Shown in pieces: positions 27,311-36,033 of a DNA stretch of 64,000 nt. Each line of letters begins with the position of its first letter. Position 1 is the stretch's first letter. The notes under the pieces are model-generated. The model was not told where the DNA came from. It made no database searches and saw only the letters and a program-made list of their open reading frames with translations. A program made the position numbers and the translations under genes. Source of the stretch: Burkholderia pseudomultivorans. GTDB lineage: Bacteria > Pseudomonadota > Gammaproteobacteria > Burkholderiales > Burkholderiaceae. The stretch is taken from NCBI RefSeq assembly GCF_902499075.1, contig NZ_CABVPP010000032.1, positions 1 to 64,000 of the forward strand, given 5' to 3'.

Positions 27311-28753
27311 ATGAAACCTGACCGTCCCCGCCCGCCTCGCCGCATCCTGGCCCGCTTCGTCGCGGTGTCGTGGCGCGATCTCGCGCTGTCGATCGGCCCG
27401 ACCGTGCTGCTCGCGGCCGCCGCCGTCTGGCTCGCGGTCAAGCTGATCCAGCCGGCGCCGCCGTCCACGCTGGTGATCTCGTCCGGGCCGCCCGGCAGCA
27501 CGTACTGGAATGCCGCGCAGAAATACAAGGCGATCCTCGCGAAAAACGGCATCACGCTCGACGTCGAATCGTCCGAAGGATCCGCGCAGAACCTGGCGCG
27601 GCTGCTGAACCCGAACGCGCCGGTCGACGTCGGCTTCGTGCAGAGCGGCATCGGCCCGAAGGAACGTGACGAGCATCTGGTGTCGCTCGGCAGCATCGGC
27701 TACGTGCCGCTCGCGATCATGTATCGCGGCCCGATCGTCGCGCGCCTGTCCGACTTCAAGGGCAAGCGGCTCGCGCTCGGCGCGGAAGGCAGCGGCGCGC
27801 GCGAGCTGAGCCTCGCGCTGCTGAAGATGAACGGCATCGTGCCGGGCGGCCCGACCCAGCTGCTGCCGACCGGCGGCGAGGACGCGGCGGCCGCGCTGCT
27901 CGACGGCAAGATCGACGCGGCGTTCCTGTCCGGCGACTCGACGCAGATCCCGGTCATGGCGAAGCTGTTCCGCACGCCGGGCGTGCACATGTATTCGTTT
28001 ACGCAGGCCGAGGCCTATGCGCGGCGCTTCCCGTACCTGACCGCGATCACGCTGCCGATGGGCGTCTACGACCTCGGCCGGAACCTGCCGCCCGAGGATC
28101 TGCACACGCTCGCGCCGACCATCGACCTGGTCGCGCGCGACACGCTGCACCCCGCGCTGTCCGACCTGCTGATCGAGGCCGCGCGCGAAGTGCACGGCCA
28201 CGCGACGATCCTGCAGCATGCGGGCGAATTCCCGTCGCCGGACACGCGCGGCTTCCCGCTGTCCGACGACGCGGCGCGCTATTACAAGTCGGGCAAGACC
28301 TTCCTGTACCGGCGGCTGCCGTTCTGGGTCGCGAGCCTCGTCGACCGGCTGCTGGTGGTGGTCGTGCCGCTGATCGTCGTGCTGATCCCCGGGCTGCGGC
28401 TGGTGCCGTCGCTGTACGGCTGGCGCGTGCGCTCGCGGATCTACCGCTGGTACGGCGCGCTGATCGCGCTGGAGCGCAGCGCGCTCGGCGAGCATACGCC
28501 GGAGGAGCGCGTCGAGCTGCTCGACCAGCTCGACGACATCGAGGAGTCCGTGAACCGGATGAAGATGCCGCTCGCGTATGCGGGGCAGTTCTACGTGCTG
28601 CGCGAGCATATCGGTTTCGTGCGCGAACGGCTGACCGCGCACGATGCCGAGCCGGCCGCGGACGCGCACGGCGCCGGCCAGACCGCGACGCGACGCGCCG
28701 AAGCGGCGCCGCCGGCCGGCGGCCCCCCTCGGGCGACTCCCGGTTCCGCGTGA
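27311..28753 (+). CDS. TAXI-type TRAP solute-binding protein, membrane-anchored
   Basis: A 480-residue protein. An N-terminal membrane segment (about 27-46) precedes a TAXI periplasmic-binding domain: LVISSGPPGSTYWNAAQKY, then VDVGFVQSGIGP, GEDAAAALLDGKIDAAFLSG. A second membrane segment (LLVVVVPLIVVLIPGL, about 343-358) precedes a cytoplasmic tail that is partly helical. Ordinary TAXI proteins are free in the periplasm and have no C-terminal anchor. No TRAP permease gene is adjacent. An ATG ten codons upstream (27281) is an alternative start; neither has a strong ribosome site. Substrate unknown (relatives bind glutamate or other carboxylates). Confidence 0.85.
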   Translation: MKPDRPRPPRRILARFVAVSWRDLALSIGPTVLLAAAAVWLAVKLIQPAPPSTLVISSGPPGSTYWNAAQKYKAILAKNGITLDVESSEGSAQNLARLLNPNAPVDVGFVQSGIGPKERDEHLVSLGSIGYVPLAIMYRGPIVARLSDFKGKRLALGAEGSGARELSLALLKMNGIVPGGPTQLLPTGGEDAAAALLDGKIDAAFLSGDSTQIPVMAKLFRTPGVHMYSFTQAEAYARRFPYLTAITLPMGVYDLGRNLPPEDLHTLAPTIDLVARDTLHPALSDLLIEAAREVHGHATILQHAGEFPSPDTRGFPLSDDAARYYKSGKTFLYRRLPFWVASLVDRLLVVVVPLIVVLIPGLRLVPSLYGWRVRSRIYRWYGALIALERSALGEHTPEERVELLDQLDDIEESVNRMKMPLAYAGQFYVLREHIGFVRERLTAHDAEPAADAHGAGQTATRRAEAAPPAGGPPRATPGSA

Positions 28754-28838
28754 ACGGACGATCCGCGATCATTGCTGCACGCGCGCGCCGCCGCGTAACA
28801 TGGAGGCCCGCCGCACGCCCCATCCACTGGAGATCGTC

Positions 28839-29477
28839 ATGACAACCGGCCTCGACACCGCCCGGCCCGCGTGGTTCTTCGACTTCGTGTCGCCGTTCTC
28901 CTATCTGCTGCTCGAACAGCACGACAAATGGCCGGACGTGCCGTTCGAACCCGTCGCCGTGTCGCTCGCCGACCTGCAGCGCCACTGGGGGCAGCGCCCG
29001 GGCGCCGACGTGCCGGCGCGGCGCATCTTCACGTATCGCCACGCGCTGTTTCGCGCGGAGCAGCTCGGCATCCGCTTCAAGATGCCGCCCGCGCACCCGT
29101 TCGATTCCGACAAGGTGCTGCGGCTCGCGATCGCGCTGCGCGCCGACATTGCGACCGTGCTGGAAATGTTCCGCTTCATCTGGCGCGACGGCAACGATCC
29201 GTCGACGCCGGAAGGCTTTGCGGCGCTGTGCGAACGCGTCGGCGTCGGTCACGGCGACGAACTGATCGAATTCGAGGAGACCAGCGCGCAACTGCGCCGC
29301 AACGTCGACGATGCGATCGCGCTCGGCGTGTTCGGCGTGCCGACCTTCTGGATGAACCGCCAGCTGTTCTGGGGCGAGGACGCGCTGCCGATGGTGCTGT
29401 ACTGCGCGCGCACGCCGAACTGGCTCGAGTCGCGCGAGGTCAAGCGCATCAGCTCGCTGCCGAAGGGCCGCGCGTGA
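28839..29477 (+). CDS. 2-hydroxychromene-2-carboxylate isomerase-like (kappa-GST/DsbA fold)
   Basis: A 212-residue thioredoxin-fold protein. FFDFVSPFSYLLLEQ (13-27) carries the Ser that replaces Cys in kappa-class glutathione transferases and HCCA isomerases, and GVFGVPTFWM near residue 168 is the cis-Pro loop. Authentic HCCA isomerase works in naphthalene degradation, but no such genes are here, so another glutathione-linked reaction is likely. GGAG lies 6 nt before the ATG. It lies 85 bp after the TAXI gene and 68 bp before a LysR gene. Confidence 0.87.
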   Translation: MTTGLDTARPAWFFDFVSPFSYLLLEQHDKWPDVPFEPVAVSLADLQRHWGQRPGADVPARRIFTYRHALFRAEQLGIRFKMPPAHPFDSDKVLRLAIALRADIATVLEMFRFIWRDGNDPSTPEGFAALCERVGVGHGDELIEFEETSAQLRRNVDDAIALGVFGVPTFWMNRQLFWGEDALPMVLYCARTPNWLESREVKRISSLPKGRA

Positions 29478-29545
29478 TGGCCGGTATCACGCACGGCAAC
29501 GCGCGGCTGCGGTAAGGTTACGCTTCCCCCGCACACCCCGCATCG

Positions 29546-30493
29546 ATGGAAGACGACGACCGTACCGCCTCGCTCGACATCTGGCTCGTGCGCGTGCTGC
29601 GCACGCTGCTGCTCGAGCGCAGCGTCACGCAGGCCGCACTGCGCCTGAACCAGACACAGCCCGCGATCAGCACCGCGCTGCGCAAGCTGCGCGAGACGCT
29701 GAACGACCCGATCCTCGTGCGCGGCAAGTCCGGCATGGTGCCGACCGAATACGGCGCGTCGCTGCTCGGCGCCGCGACGCGTGCGCTGCGCGAGGTCGAC
29801 TTCATCGCGACGCCGCACGGCGACTTCGATCCGTCGTCCGCGCGCCGCACGTTCCGCGTCGCCGCGCCCGACTACCTGAACGATTTCTTCATGCCGACGC
29901 TGATCGAGCGCTTTCGCGACGCGGCGCCGCATGCGCATCTGGAAATCGACTCGCTGAACCCCGCGCTCGATCATGCGGGTGCGCTCGAATCGGGCGCGCT
30001 CGACCTCGTGATCGGCAACTGGCCGAAGCCCGACCCGCTGTTCGCGCGCCAGGACCTGTTCTCCGACACGATCGTGTGCCTGATGCGCGACGCCCACCCG
30101 CTCGCGCGCGCGCCGCTCACGCGCGACGCGTATGCGAACGCCGCGCACGTCGCGCCGACGCCGTACACCGGCGACAAGCGCAACGCGATCGAGATCGGCC
30201 TCGCGCGCGCGAAGCTCGCGCGACGCATCGTGACGACGCTGCCGTACTTCGGCATCGTGCCGCAGGTGCTGCTGCAGTCGGACCTGATCTTCACGACCAC
30301 GCGCCGCTTCGCGACGCACTATGCGCAGCTGCTGCCACTGGTAGTCGTCGCGCCGCCGGTGCCGTTCCCGCGCATCAAGAGCTACCTGCTCACGCATCCG
30401 CAGCCGGATCGCCCGACCGACATCGCGTGGCTGTGCGCGCTGATGCAGAGCGTGTCGAACGAGCTGACCGCGGCCCGCGGCCGCAAGCGCTGA
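29546..30493 (+). CDS. LysR-type transcriptional regulator
   Basis: A 315-residue regulator with an N-terminal winged helix-turn-helix (VLRTLLLERSVTQAALRLNQTQPAISTALRKL split around residues 17-50) and a C-terminal co-inducer-binding domain. The pattern with LNDPILVRGKSGMVPTEYG is closest to the NodD/LinR-like subgroup. Target and inducer are unknown. It is co-oriented with the preceding HCCA isomerase-like gene, so it may control that gene or itself. Confidence 0.9.
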   Translation: MEDDDRTASLDIWLVRVLRTLLLERSVTQAALRLNQTQPAISTALRKLRETLNDPILVRGKSGMVPTEYGASLLGAATRALREVDFIATPHGDFDPSSARRTFRVAAPDYLNDFFMPTLIERFRDAAPHAHLEIDSLNPALDHAGALESGALDLVIGNWPKPDPLFARQDLFSDTIVCLMRDAHPLARAPLTRDAYANAAHVAPTPYTGDKRNAIEIGLARAKLARRIVTTLPYFGIVPQVLLQSDLIFTTTRRFATHYAQLLPLVVVAPPVPFPRIKSYLLTHPQPDRPTDIAWLCALMQSVSNELTAARGRKR

Positions 30494-30535
30494 CAGCGCG
30501 CCCGCGGCGTTCCGTCGCCGCGACGGCCGACCGCG

Positions 30536-30937
30536 TCAGGCCGTGCAGAAGGTTTCCTGCAGATGCGTCCAGCGCACCGTGCCGGCCGCGTCGCGTTCGA
30601 ACACTGCGGTCGCGCGGCGTGCGGGCAGTTCGCCCGACGCCGCGTGCTGCGCTTCCAGATAGGTGAGCACCGCATGCGACGCATCGGCCACGAGCACGCG
30701 AAGCTCCGACAGCGCGATGCGCAGCCCGGGCTTCGCACCGGCGAGCGTCGCGAACAGCGCGCGCGTGCCGGCGCGATCGAACATGCGACCGTCGGTCGTG
30801 ATCATCGTGAAACCGGCGGAAAACGGCGCGAGCATCGCATCGAGCGCGGCCGGCGCGGTATCGGCGCCGGACAGCCAGCGTTCGATGGCGACCAGGCTCG
30901 CATCGAGCGCGTCGAGATAAATGCGGTGATCGGACAT
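30536..30937 (-). CDS. NTF2-like (DUF4440/SnoaL-type) protein
   Basis: A 133-residue single-domain protein of the cone-shaped NTF2-like fold. It starts with a helix (IYLDALDASLVAIERWL) and contains the typical FTMITTDGRMFDRAGTRALFATL segment and strands ending VRWTHLQETF. Members range from enzymes to small-ligand binders, and no catalytic set is obvious here. There is no signal peptide. It converges on the LysR gene. Confidence 0.75.
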   Translation of the reverse strand: MSDHRIYLDALDASLVAIERWLSGADTAPAALDAMLAPFSAGFTMITTDGRMFDRAGTRALFATLAGAKPGLRIALSELRVLVADASHAVLTYLEAQHAASGELPARRATAVFERDAAGTVRWTHLQETFCTA

Positions 30938-31022
30938 GGGATGGGCAAGGAAAGACGCGGCCCGACGCCGCGCGATCCGTGCAGTGTAAGTAAAAACGCA
31001 CGGCCCCGCACCGGCCGCGACG

Positions 31023-31736
31023 TTAGCGCACGCAGGACACCGCGTCGCGCGCGTGCGCGCTCGCGGCCGCCTTCGCGTCGGCCACCGGCATGCCGCAGCG
31101 CGCCTGCAGCAGCTCCGCGCATACGGCCACCGCGATCGAGCCGGGCGCCTTGTCGACGATGCCGGCCACGCCGATCGGGCACACCATGTCGACGAGCCGC
31201 GCGGGATCGACGCCGCGCGCGGCGAGCCGCCGCTCGAACTTCACGCGCTTGGTGCGCGAGCCGATCATCCCGAAGTAGGCGAAGTCGCGGCGCCGCATGA
31301 TCTGCGCGGCGAGCGAGAAATCGAGCGCGTGGTTGTGCGTCATCACGAGGAAATACGCGCCGGGCGGCGCCGCGTCGACGACGGCCTCCGGCGTGTCGGT
31401 CGGCTCCGGCTGCACGTTTGGCGGACATTCGTCCGGGAACAGCTCGTCGCGCGTATCGACCCACTGCACGACGCACGGCAACGCGCCGAGCAGCGTGACG
31501 AGCGCGTGACCGACGTGCCCCGCGCCGAACAGCACGATATGCATCGGCGGCGGCGCGGCCGTCGCGCGGTTGCGCCGGCCGGTGCCCTGCGCGAACGGCG
31601 CATCGACCGACGGATATGCGCGGGCTTCGCCGCACGCACCGCCGGCGCAGCCGCGCTCGGCCGGCTGCGCGTGCGCAGCCGCGTCGCACACGTCGGGCGC
31701 GGCCGGCAGGATCGGCGAACGGGCGGGCGCCTTCAT
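31023..31736 (-). CDS. xdhC: Xanthine dehydrogenase accessory protein XdhC, N-terminal domain missing
   Basis: XdhC inserts sulfurated molybdenum cofactor into xanthine dehydrogenase. This 237-residue copy has the Rossmann domain (IVLFGAGHVGHALVTLLG, about 66-83; MTHNHALDF; YFGMIGSRTKRVKF) but lacks the N-terminal XdhC/CoxI domain seen in typical proteins of about 300-350 residues. In its place is a roughly 60-residue Ala/Pro/Arg linker with several Cys (VCDAAAHAQPAERGCAGGAC). The ATG at 31736 lies one base after the xdhB stop, so the start is well placed and the gene is co-translated. It may be an in-frame deletion derivative or a lineage-specific short form. Confidence 0.85.
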   Translation of the reverse strand: MKAPARSPILPAAPDVCDAAAHAQPAERGCAGGACGEARAYPSVDAPFAQGTGRRNRATAAPPPMHIVLFGAGHVGHALVTLLGALPCVVQWVDTRDELFPDECPPNVQPEPTDTPEAVVDAAPPGAYFLVMTHNHALDFSLAAQIMRRRDFAYFGMIGSRTKRVKFERRLAARGVDPARLVDMVCPIGVAGIVDKAPGSIAVAVCAELLQARCGMPVADAKAAASAHARDAVSCVR

Positions 31737-31737
31737 C

Positions 31738-34092
31738 TCACGCTGCCCGCGACGCGCGCACCGCCTGCAGCGCACGCAGGATCGACTCGCCGGTCGCCGG
31801 CGCGTCGAGCGGCGGATTCACGCGATAGTCGCCGACCGCCGCGATCGCGTCGCGCACCGCGAAGAACACCGAGAACGGCAGCAGCAGCGGCGGCTCGCCG
31901 ACGGCCTTCGAACGATGGATGCTGTCCTCGACGTTGCGGTTCTGGAACAGCCGCACGTTGAACTCGGGCGGCGTATCGTTGACGGTCGGGATCTTGTAGG
32001 TGGACGGTGCATGCGTCATCAGCTTGCCGCCCTGGTTCCACCACAGCTCCTCGGTCGTCAGCCAGCCCATCCCCTGGATGAACGCGCCCTCGACCTGGCC
32101 GATGTCGAGCGCCGGGTTCAGCGACGCGCCGACGTCGTGCAGCGCGTCGACGCGCAGCGTGCGCATCTCGCCGGTCAGCGTGTCGATCACGACTTCCGAC
32201 ACGGCCGCGCCGTACGAGTAGTAGTAGAACGGCCGGCCTTGCAGCTTCGACTGGTCCCAGTACAGCTTCGGCGTCGCATAGAAACCGTCGGACCACAGCT
32301 GCACGCGCGCCAGGTAGGCCTTCGCGATCACTTCGCCGAACGGCACCGCGACGCCGCCGATCCACACGCAGTCGTTGCCGAACGTCACGTCGGCCGCATC
32401 GACCTTGCCTTCGCCGTACTGCTTGGCCGCGAACACCGCGAGCCGCTCGCGCAACTGGCGCGCCGCATCCTGCGCGGCCTTGCCGTTCAGGTCGGAGCCC
32501 GTGGATGCCGCGGTCGCGGACGTGTTCGCGACCTTGCTCGTGTCGGTCGCGGTCACGCGGATCCGGCCGAAGCGGATGCCGAGCTCGTGCGCGACCACCT
32601 GCGCGACCTTCGTGTTGAGCCCCTGCCCCATCTCCGTGCCGCCGTGGTTCACGAGCACCGAGCCGTCGGTGTAGATATGCACGAGCGCGCCGGCCTGGTT
32701 GAAGTGCGTGACGTTGAACGCGATCCCGAACTTCACCGGCGTGAGCGCGATGCCCTTCTTCAGCACCGCGTTGCGCGCATTGAACGCGCGCACGCCTTCG
32801 CGGCGCGCGCGGTAGTCGCTCGTCGCCTCGAGTTCGGCGAGCAGCTCGGGCAGCACGTTGTCCTCGATCGTCTGGCCGTACGGCGTCACGTTGCGCTCGG
32901 TCTTGCCGTACAGGTTCGCGTAGCGGACGTCGAGCGGATCGCGGCCGAGCGAGCGTGCGACGTCGTCGAGGATGTACTCGATCGCGAACGCGCCCTGCGG
33001 GCCGCCGAAGCCGCGGAACGCGGTGTTCGACTGCGTGTTGGTCTTGCCGCAGTAACCGGCGATCGCAACGTCCGGCAGCCAGTACGCGTTGTCGAAGTGG
33101 CACACCGCGCGCGTCATCACCGGGCCCGACAGGTCGGCCGAGAAGCCGCAGCGCGAGGTCATGTCGAGCGCCACGCCGTCGAGGCGGCCGTCGTCGTCGT
33201 AGCCGACGTCGAAGCGGTAATGGAAATCGTGCCGCTTGCCGGTGATCATCATGTCGTCGTCGCGATCCGGGCGCAGCTTCACCGGGCACAGCAGCTTCCA
33301 TGCAGCCAGCGCCGCGCAGCACGCGAACAGCCCCGACTGCGATTCCTTGCCGCCGAACCCGCCGCCCATCCGGCGGCACTCGACCAGCACGTTGTGCGAC
33401 GCGACGCCGAGCACGTGCGCGACCAGGTGCTGCATTTCGCTCGGGTGCTGCGTCGAGCAGTACACGTGCATGCCGTCGTCGTCCTTCGGCACCGCGTAGG
33501 CGATCTGCCCTTCCAGATAGAACTGCTCCTGGCCGCCCAGCAACATCTCGCCCGACTCGCGGTGCGGCGCGGCGGCCAGCCGCGCGGCCGCGTCGCCGCG
33601 CGCGAGCTTCAGCGGCGGGATCACGTAGGTTTCGGCCTGGCGCGCTTCCTGCGCGGTCAGGATCGCCGGCAGTTCGTCGTACTCGACCTGCGCGCGGCGC
33701 GCGGCCAGCCGCGCGGTTTCGTGCGACGTCGCGACGACGATGAACATCGGCTGGCCGACGAACTGCACGACGCCCTGGGCGAGCACGGGATCGTCATGGA
33801 TGATCGGGCCGCAGTCGTTGACGCCCGGGATGTCGTCCGCGGTGAACACGGCGACCACGCCGGGCGTCGCGCGCACCGCGTCGAAGTTCATCGACACGAT
33901 CTTCGCGTGCGCCTTCGCGGACAGCCCGAGCGCCGCGTGCAGCGTGCCGGCGACGAGCGGGATGTCGTCGGTGTAGGTCGCGCGCCCGCTCACGTGCAGG
34001 TGCGCGGATTCGTGCGGACGCGAGACGTGCACCTGCGCGGCGTCGGCCTGCGGATCGAGGGTGCTCAGGAACGGTTCGGCTTGCTGGTTCAT
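31738..34092 (-). CDS. xdhB: Xanthine dehydrogenase, molybdopterin-binding large subunit
   Basis: A 784-residue subunit that oxidises hypoxanthine and xanthine to uric acid at a molybdenum centre. Motifs for cofactor and substrate binding are visible: GQEQFYLEGQ near residue 187, CRRMGGGFGGKE near 239, AFRGFGGPQG near 349, and GTEMGQGLNTKV near 485. The catalytic Glu is in KAVGEPPLLL (about residue 733). It forms an (XdhA-XdhB)2 complex in the cytoplasm. It starts 18 bp after xdhA and runs straight into xdhC. Confidence 0.97.
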   Translation of the reverse strand: MNQQAEPFLSTLDPQADAAQVHVSRPHESAHLHVSGRATYTDDIPLVAGTLHAALGLSAKAHAKIVSMNFDAVRATPGVVAVFTADDIPGVNDCGPIIHDDPVLAQGVVQFVGQPMFIVVATSHETARLAARRAQVEYDELPAILTAQEARQAETYVIPPLKLARGDAAARLAAAPHRESGEMLLGGQEQFYLEGQIAYAVPKDDDGMHVYCSTQHPSEMQHLVAHVLGVASHNVLVECRRMGGGFGGKESQSGLFACCAALAAWKLLCPVKLRPDRDDDMMITGKRHDFHYRFDVGYDDDGRLDGVALDMTSRCGFSADLSGPVMTRAVCHFDNAYWLPDVAIAGYCGKTNTQSNTAFRGFGGPQGAFAIEYILDDVARSLGRDPLDVRYANLYGKTERNVTPYGQTIEDNVLPELLAELEATSDYRARREGVRAFNARNAVLKKGIALTPVKFGIAFNVTHFNQAGALVHIYTDGSVLVNHGGTEMGQGLNTKVAQVVAHELGIRFGRIRVTATDTSKVANTSATAASTGSDLNGKAAQDAARQLRERLAVFAAKQYGEGKVDAADVTFGNDCVWIGGVAVPFGEVIAKAYLARVQLWSDGFYATPKLYWDQSKLQGRPFYYYSYGAAVSEVVIDTLTGEMRTLRVDALHDVGASLNPALDIGQVEGAFIQGMGWLTTEELWWNQGGKLMTHAPSTYKIPTVNDTPPEFNVRLFQNRNVEDSIHRSKAVGEPPLLLPFSVFFAVRDAIAAVGDYRVNPPLDAPATGESILRALQAVRASRAA

Positions 34093-34110
34093 GTTCGGTG
34101 TTCTCCGTGG

Positions 34111-35685
34111 TCAGACGCGCGCCGCTTCGGCGGCGACTTCACGCACGTTCAGGGCTTGCGGCGGCAGCGGATCGTGCGGACGCGTCTCCAGCCAGAAGCG
34201 GTACATCAGGTTCTTCGCGGTATCGAGCCGATATGCGCTCGTCGCGCGCATGTCGGTGAGCGGCTGGTAGTCGCGCTCGAGCGCCTGCATCGCGGCCTGC
34301 GCGGTGGCCTCGTGCCACTGCGCGCCGTCGAGCACGCCTTCCGCGTGCGCCGCGCGCTTCGGCGTCGCGGCCATCCCGCCGAACGCGATGCGCGGCTCGC
34401 GGACCACGTCGCCGTCCGCGATGAACGCGAACGCCGCGCACACGGCCGAGATGTCGGAGTCGAACCGCTTCGACAGCTTGTAGGTGCGGAACTGCAGGTT
34501 CGCGCGTGCGCCGCTGCGGGTCGGCACCTTCACGCCGACGACGAATTCGTGCGGCGCCATGTCCTTCTGCTGGTAACCCGTATAGAGCGCTTCGAGCGGC
34601 AGCTCGCGCACCGTGTCGCCGCCGCGCAGCACGACCCGCGCGCCGAGCGCGATCAGGCCCGGCATCGAGTCGCCGATCGGCGAGCCGTTCGCGACGTTGC
34701 CGCCGAGCGTGCCCGCGTTGCGGATCGGCAGCGACGCGAAGCGCTTCCACATCTCGGTCAGTTCGGGATACGTATCGGCGAGCGCCGCATAGGCGTTCTC
34801 GACGGTGACGCCCGCGCCGATCTCGATCCAGTCGTCGCCGTGCACGATGCGCTGCAGTTCGGCGACCTGGCCGATGTAGATCAGGTCGTCGAGCCGGCGC
34901 ATCTGCTTCGTGACCCACAGGCCGATGTCGGTGCTGCCCGCCAGCAGCCGCGCGTCGGGACGCGCGAGCTTCAGCGCGGCCAGCGCGTCGAGCGTGCGCG
35001 GCGCCGCGAAGCGCGCGCCGCCGATCGTGTAGTCGAAGGTGTCGTCGCGCTTCAGCGCGGCGAGCGTACGGGCCAGCGCGGCGGTGTCGACGGGCGATGG
35101 GTGCGACGGGGTGCCTTCGCCGGTCGCACCTTCGCCGGCCGCACCTTCGCCGGTCGCGTCAAACATCCTCACCGCCGCATCGACGATCGGACGATAGCCG
35201 GTGCAGCGGCACAGGTTGCCGGTCAGCGCATCGGCGATCTCGGCGCGCGTCGGCACGTCCTTCGCCTTCGCGCATGCGCTGCCGCAGCCTTCGTGGCCGT
35301 GCTTCTCGTACAGCGCCCACATCGACATCACGAAGCCCGGCGTGCAGAACCCGCATTGCGACCCGTGGCAGTCGACCATCGCCTGCTGCACCGGATGCAG
35401 CGTGCCGTCCGGCTGGCGCAGGTCCTCGACGGTCAGCAGCGCCTTGCCGTCGAGCGTCGGCAGGAACTGGATGCACGCGTTGACGGCCTTGAAGGCGACC
35501 GTGCCCGCGTCGGTCAGCTCGCCGACGACGACCGTGCACGCGCCGCAGTCGCCTTCCGCGCAGCCTTCCTTGGTGCCGGTGCAATGGGCGTCCTCGCGCA
35601 GGTACTGCAGCACGGTGCGGGTGACGTCCGCGCCGCTGACTTCGCGGATCGCGTGACGATGGTAGAAGCGGATCGGCTCACTCAT
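34111..35685 (-). CDS. xdhA: Xanthine dehydrogenase, iron-sulfur/FAD small subunit
   Basis: A 524-residue subunit carrying two [2Fe-2S] clusters and FAD. The plant-type cluster Cys lie in HCTGTKEGCAEGDCGACTVV (about 34-53); the second cluster uses CGFCTPG (about 111) and CRCTGYR (about 157). The FAD domain follows from about residue 205 (LLAGSTDIGLWV, LGGNVANGSPIGD). A Gly-Glu-Gly-Ala repeat links the two halves. The start is the ATG at 35685 (MSEPIRF); a TTG six codons upstream is less likely. First gene of xdhABC; the promoter should lie in the divergent region with the MFS gene at 36034. Confidence 0.97.
   Translation of the reverse strand: MSEPIRFYHRHAIREVSGADVTRTVLQYLREDAHCTGTKEGCAEGDCGACTVVVGELTDAGTVAFKAVNACIQFLPTLDGKALLTVEDLRQPDGTLHPVQQAMVDCHGSQCGFCTPGFVMSMWALYEKHGHEGCGSACAKAKDVPTRAEIADALTGNLCRCTGYRPIVDAAVRMFDATGEGAAGEGATGEGTPSHPSPVDTAALARTLAALKRDDTFDYTIGGARFAAPRTLDALAALKLARPDARLLAGSTDIGLWVTKQMRRLDDLIYIGQVAELQRIVHGDDWIEIGAGVTVENAYAALADTYPELTEMWKRFASLPIRNAGTLGGNVANGSPIGDSMPGLIALGARVVLRGGDTVRELPLEALYTGYQQKDMAPHEFVVGVKVPTRSGARANLQFRTYKLSKRFDSDISAVCAAFAFIADGDVVREPRIAFGGMAATPKRAAHAEGVLDGAQWHEATAQAAMQALERDYQPLTDMRATSAYRLDTAKNLMYRFWLETRPHDPLPPQALNVREVAAEAARV
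35111..35155 (-). repeat. 15-bp tandem repeat within xdhA linker
   Basis: Three near-identical copies of a 15-bp unit (GCACCTTCGCCGGTC on the plus strand) encode a flexible GEGAT/GEGAA linker between the iron-sulfur and FAD domains. Differences are one or two bases per copy. Confidence 0.85.
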
Positions 35686-35781
35686 GTCTCTATCGTTCTT
35701 CAAGTGGGGGCAACACGGCCGGCGCAGGGCCCGACCGACGTTTTTCTGACAGTTTGCACGCTATCACCGTCAAATTCCGCA

Positions 35782-35815
35782 ACCCATAGCCCATCACGCA
35801 TGGGGCCCATATAAC
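35782..35815. promoter_or_regulatory. Candidate operator between xdhA and the divergent MFS gene
   Basis: Four CCCAT/ATGGG elements lie in 28 bp: CCCAT at 35783, CCCAT at 35790, ATGGG at 35799 and CCCAT at 35806. The middle pair forms a CCCAT-N5-ATGGG inverted repeat. It is well placed to control xdhABC (-) and possibly the MFS gene (+). The cognate regulator is not identified. Confidence 0.35.
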
Positions 35816-36033
35816 TGCGGCGATATGGTTTCCGGCGCCTGCCGGCGACCGGCGCGCAGGTCCCGCCCCGCCTGCCGGACAGGCAAAACGCCGTCGCGCC
35901 GCGCGTCGCCGGACCCGGCGCGGAAAAGGGTTCGATTAACTAAATGGTACCTGCGTGAAAACCGGTTCCATGGGAAAATCCCGATTCCGTTTTTCGCCGC
36001 CGTGCGTTTCGTCCCCTCATTCGTTCAGACCCC
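35816..36033. other. Rest of the divergent intergenic region
   Basis: About 220 bp between the candidate operator and the MFS gene; together with 35686-35781 it is gene-free. It should contain the MFS promoter. I see no terminator or small gene. Confidence 0.5.

Noticed and set aside
31570-35814. A 1414-codon plus-strand open frame opposite xdhB and xdhA
   Set aside because: It is antisense to well-supported xdh genes and reads as an Arg/Ala/His-rich sequence without any domain. Such frames are common opposite high-GC genes.
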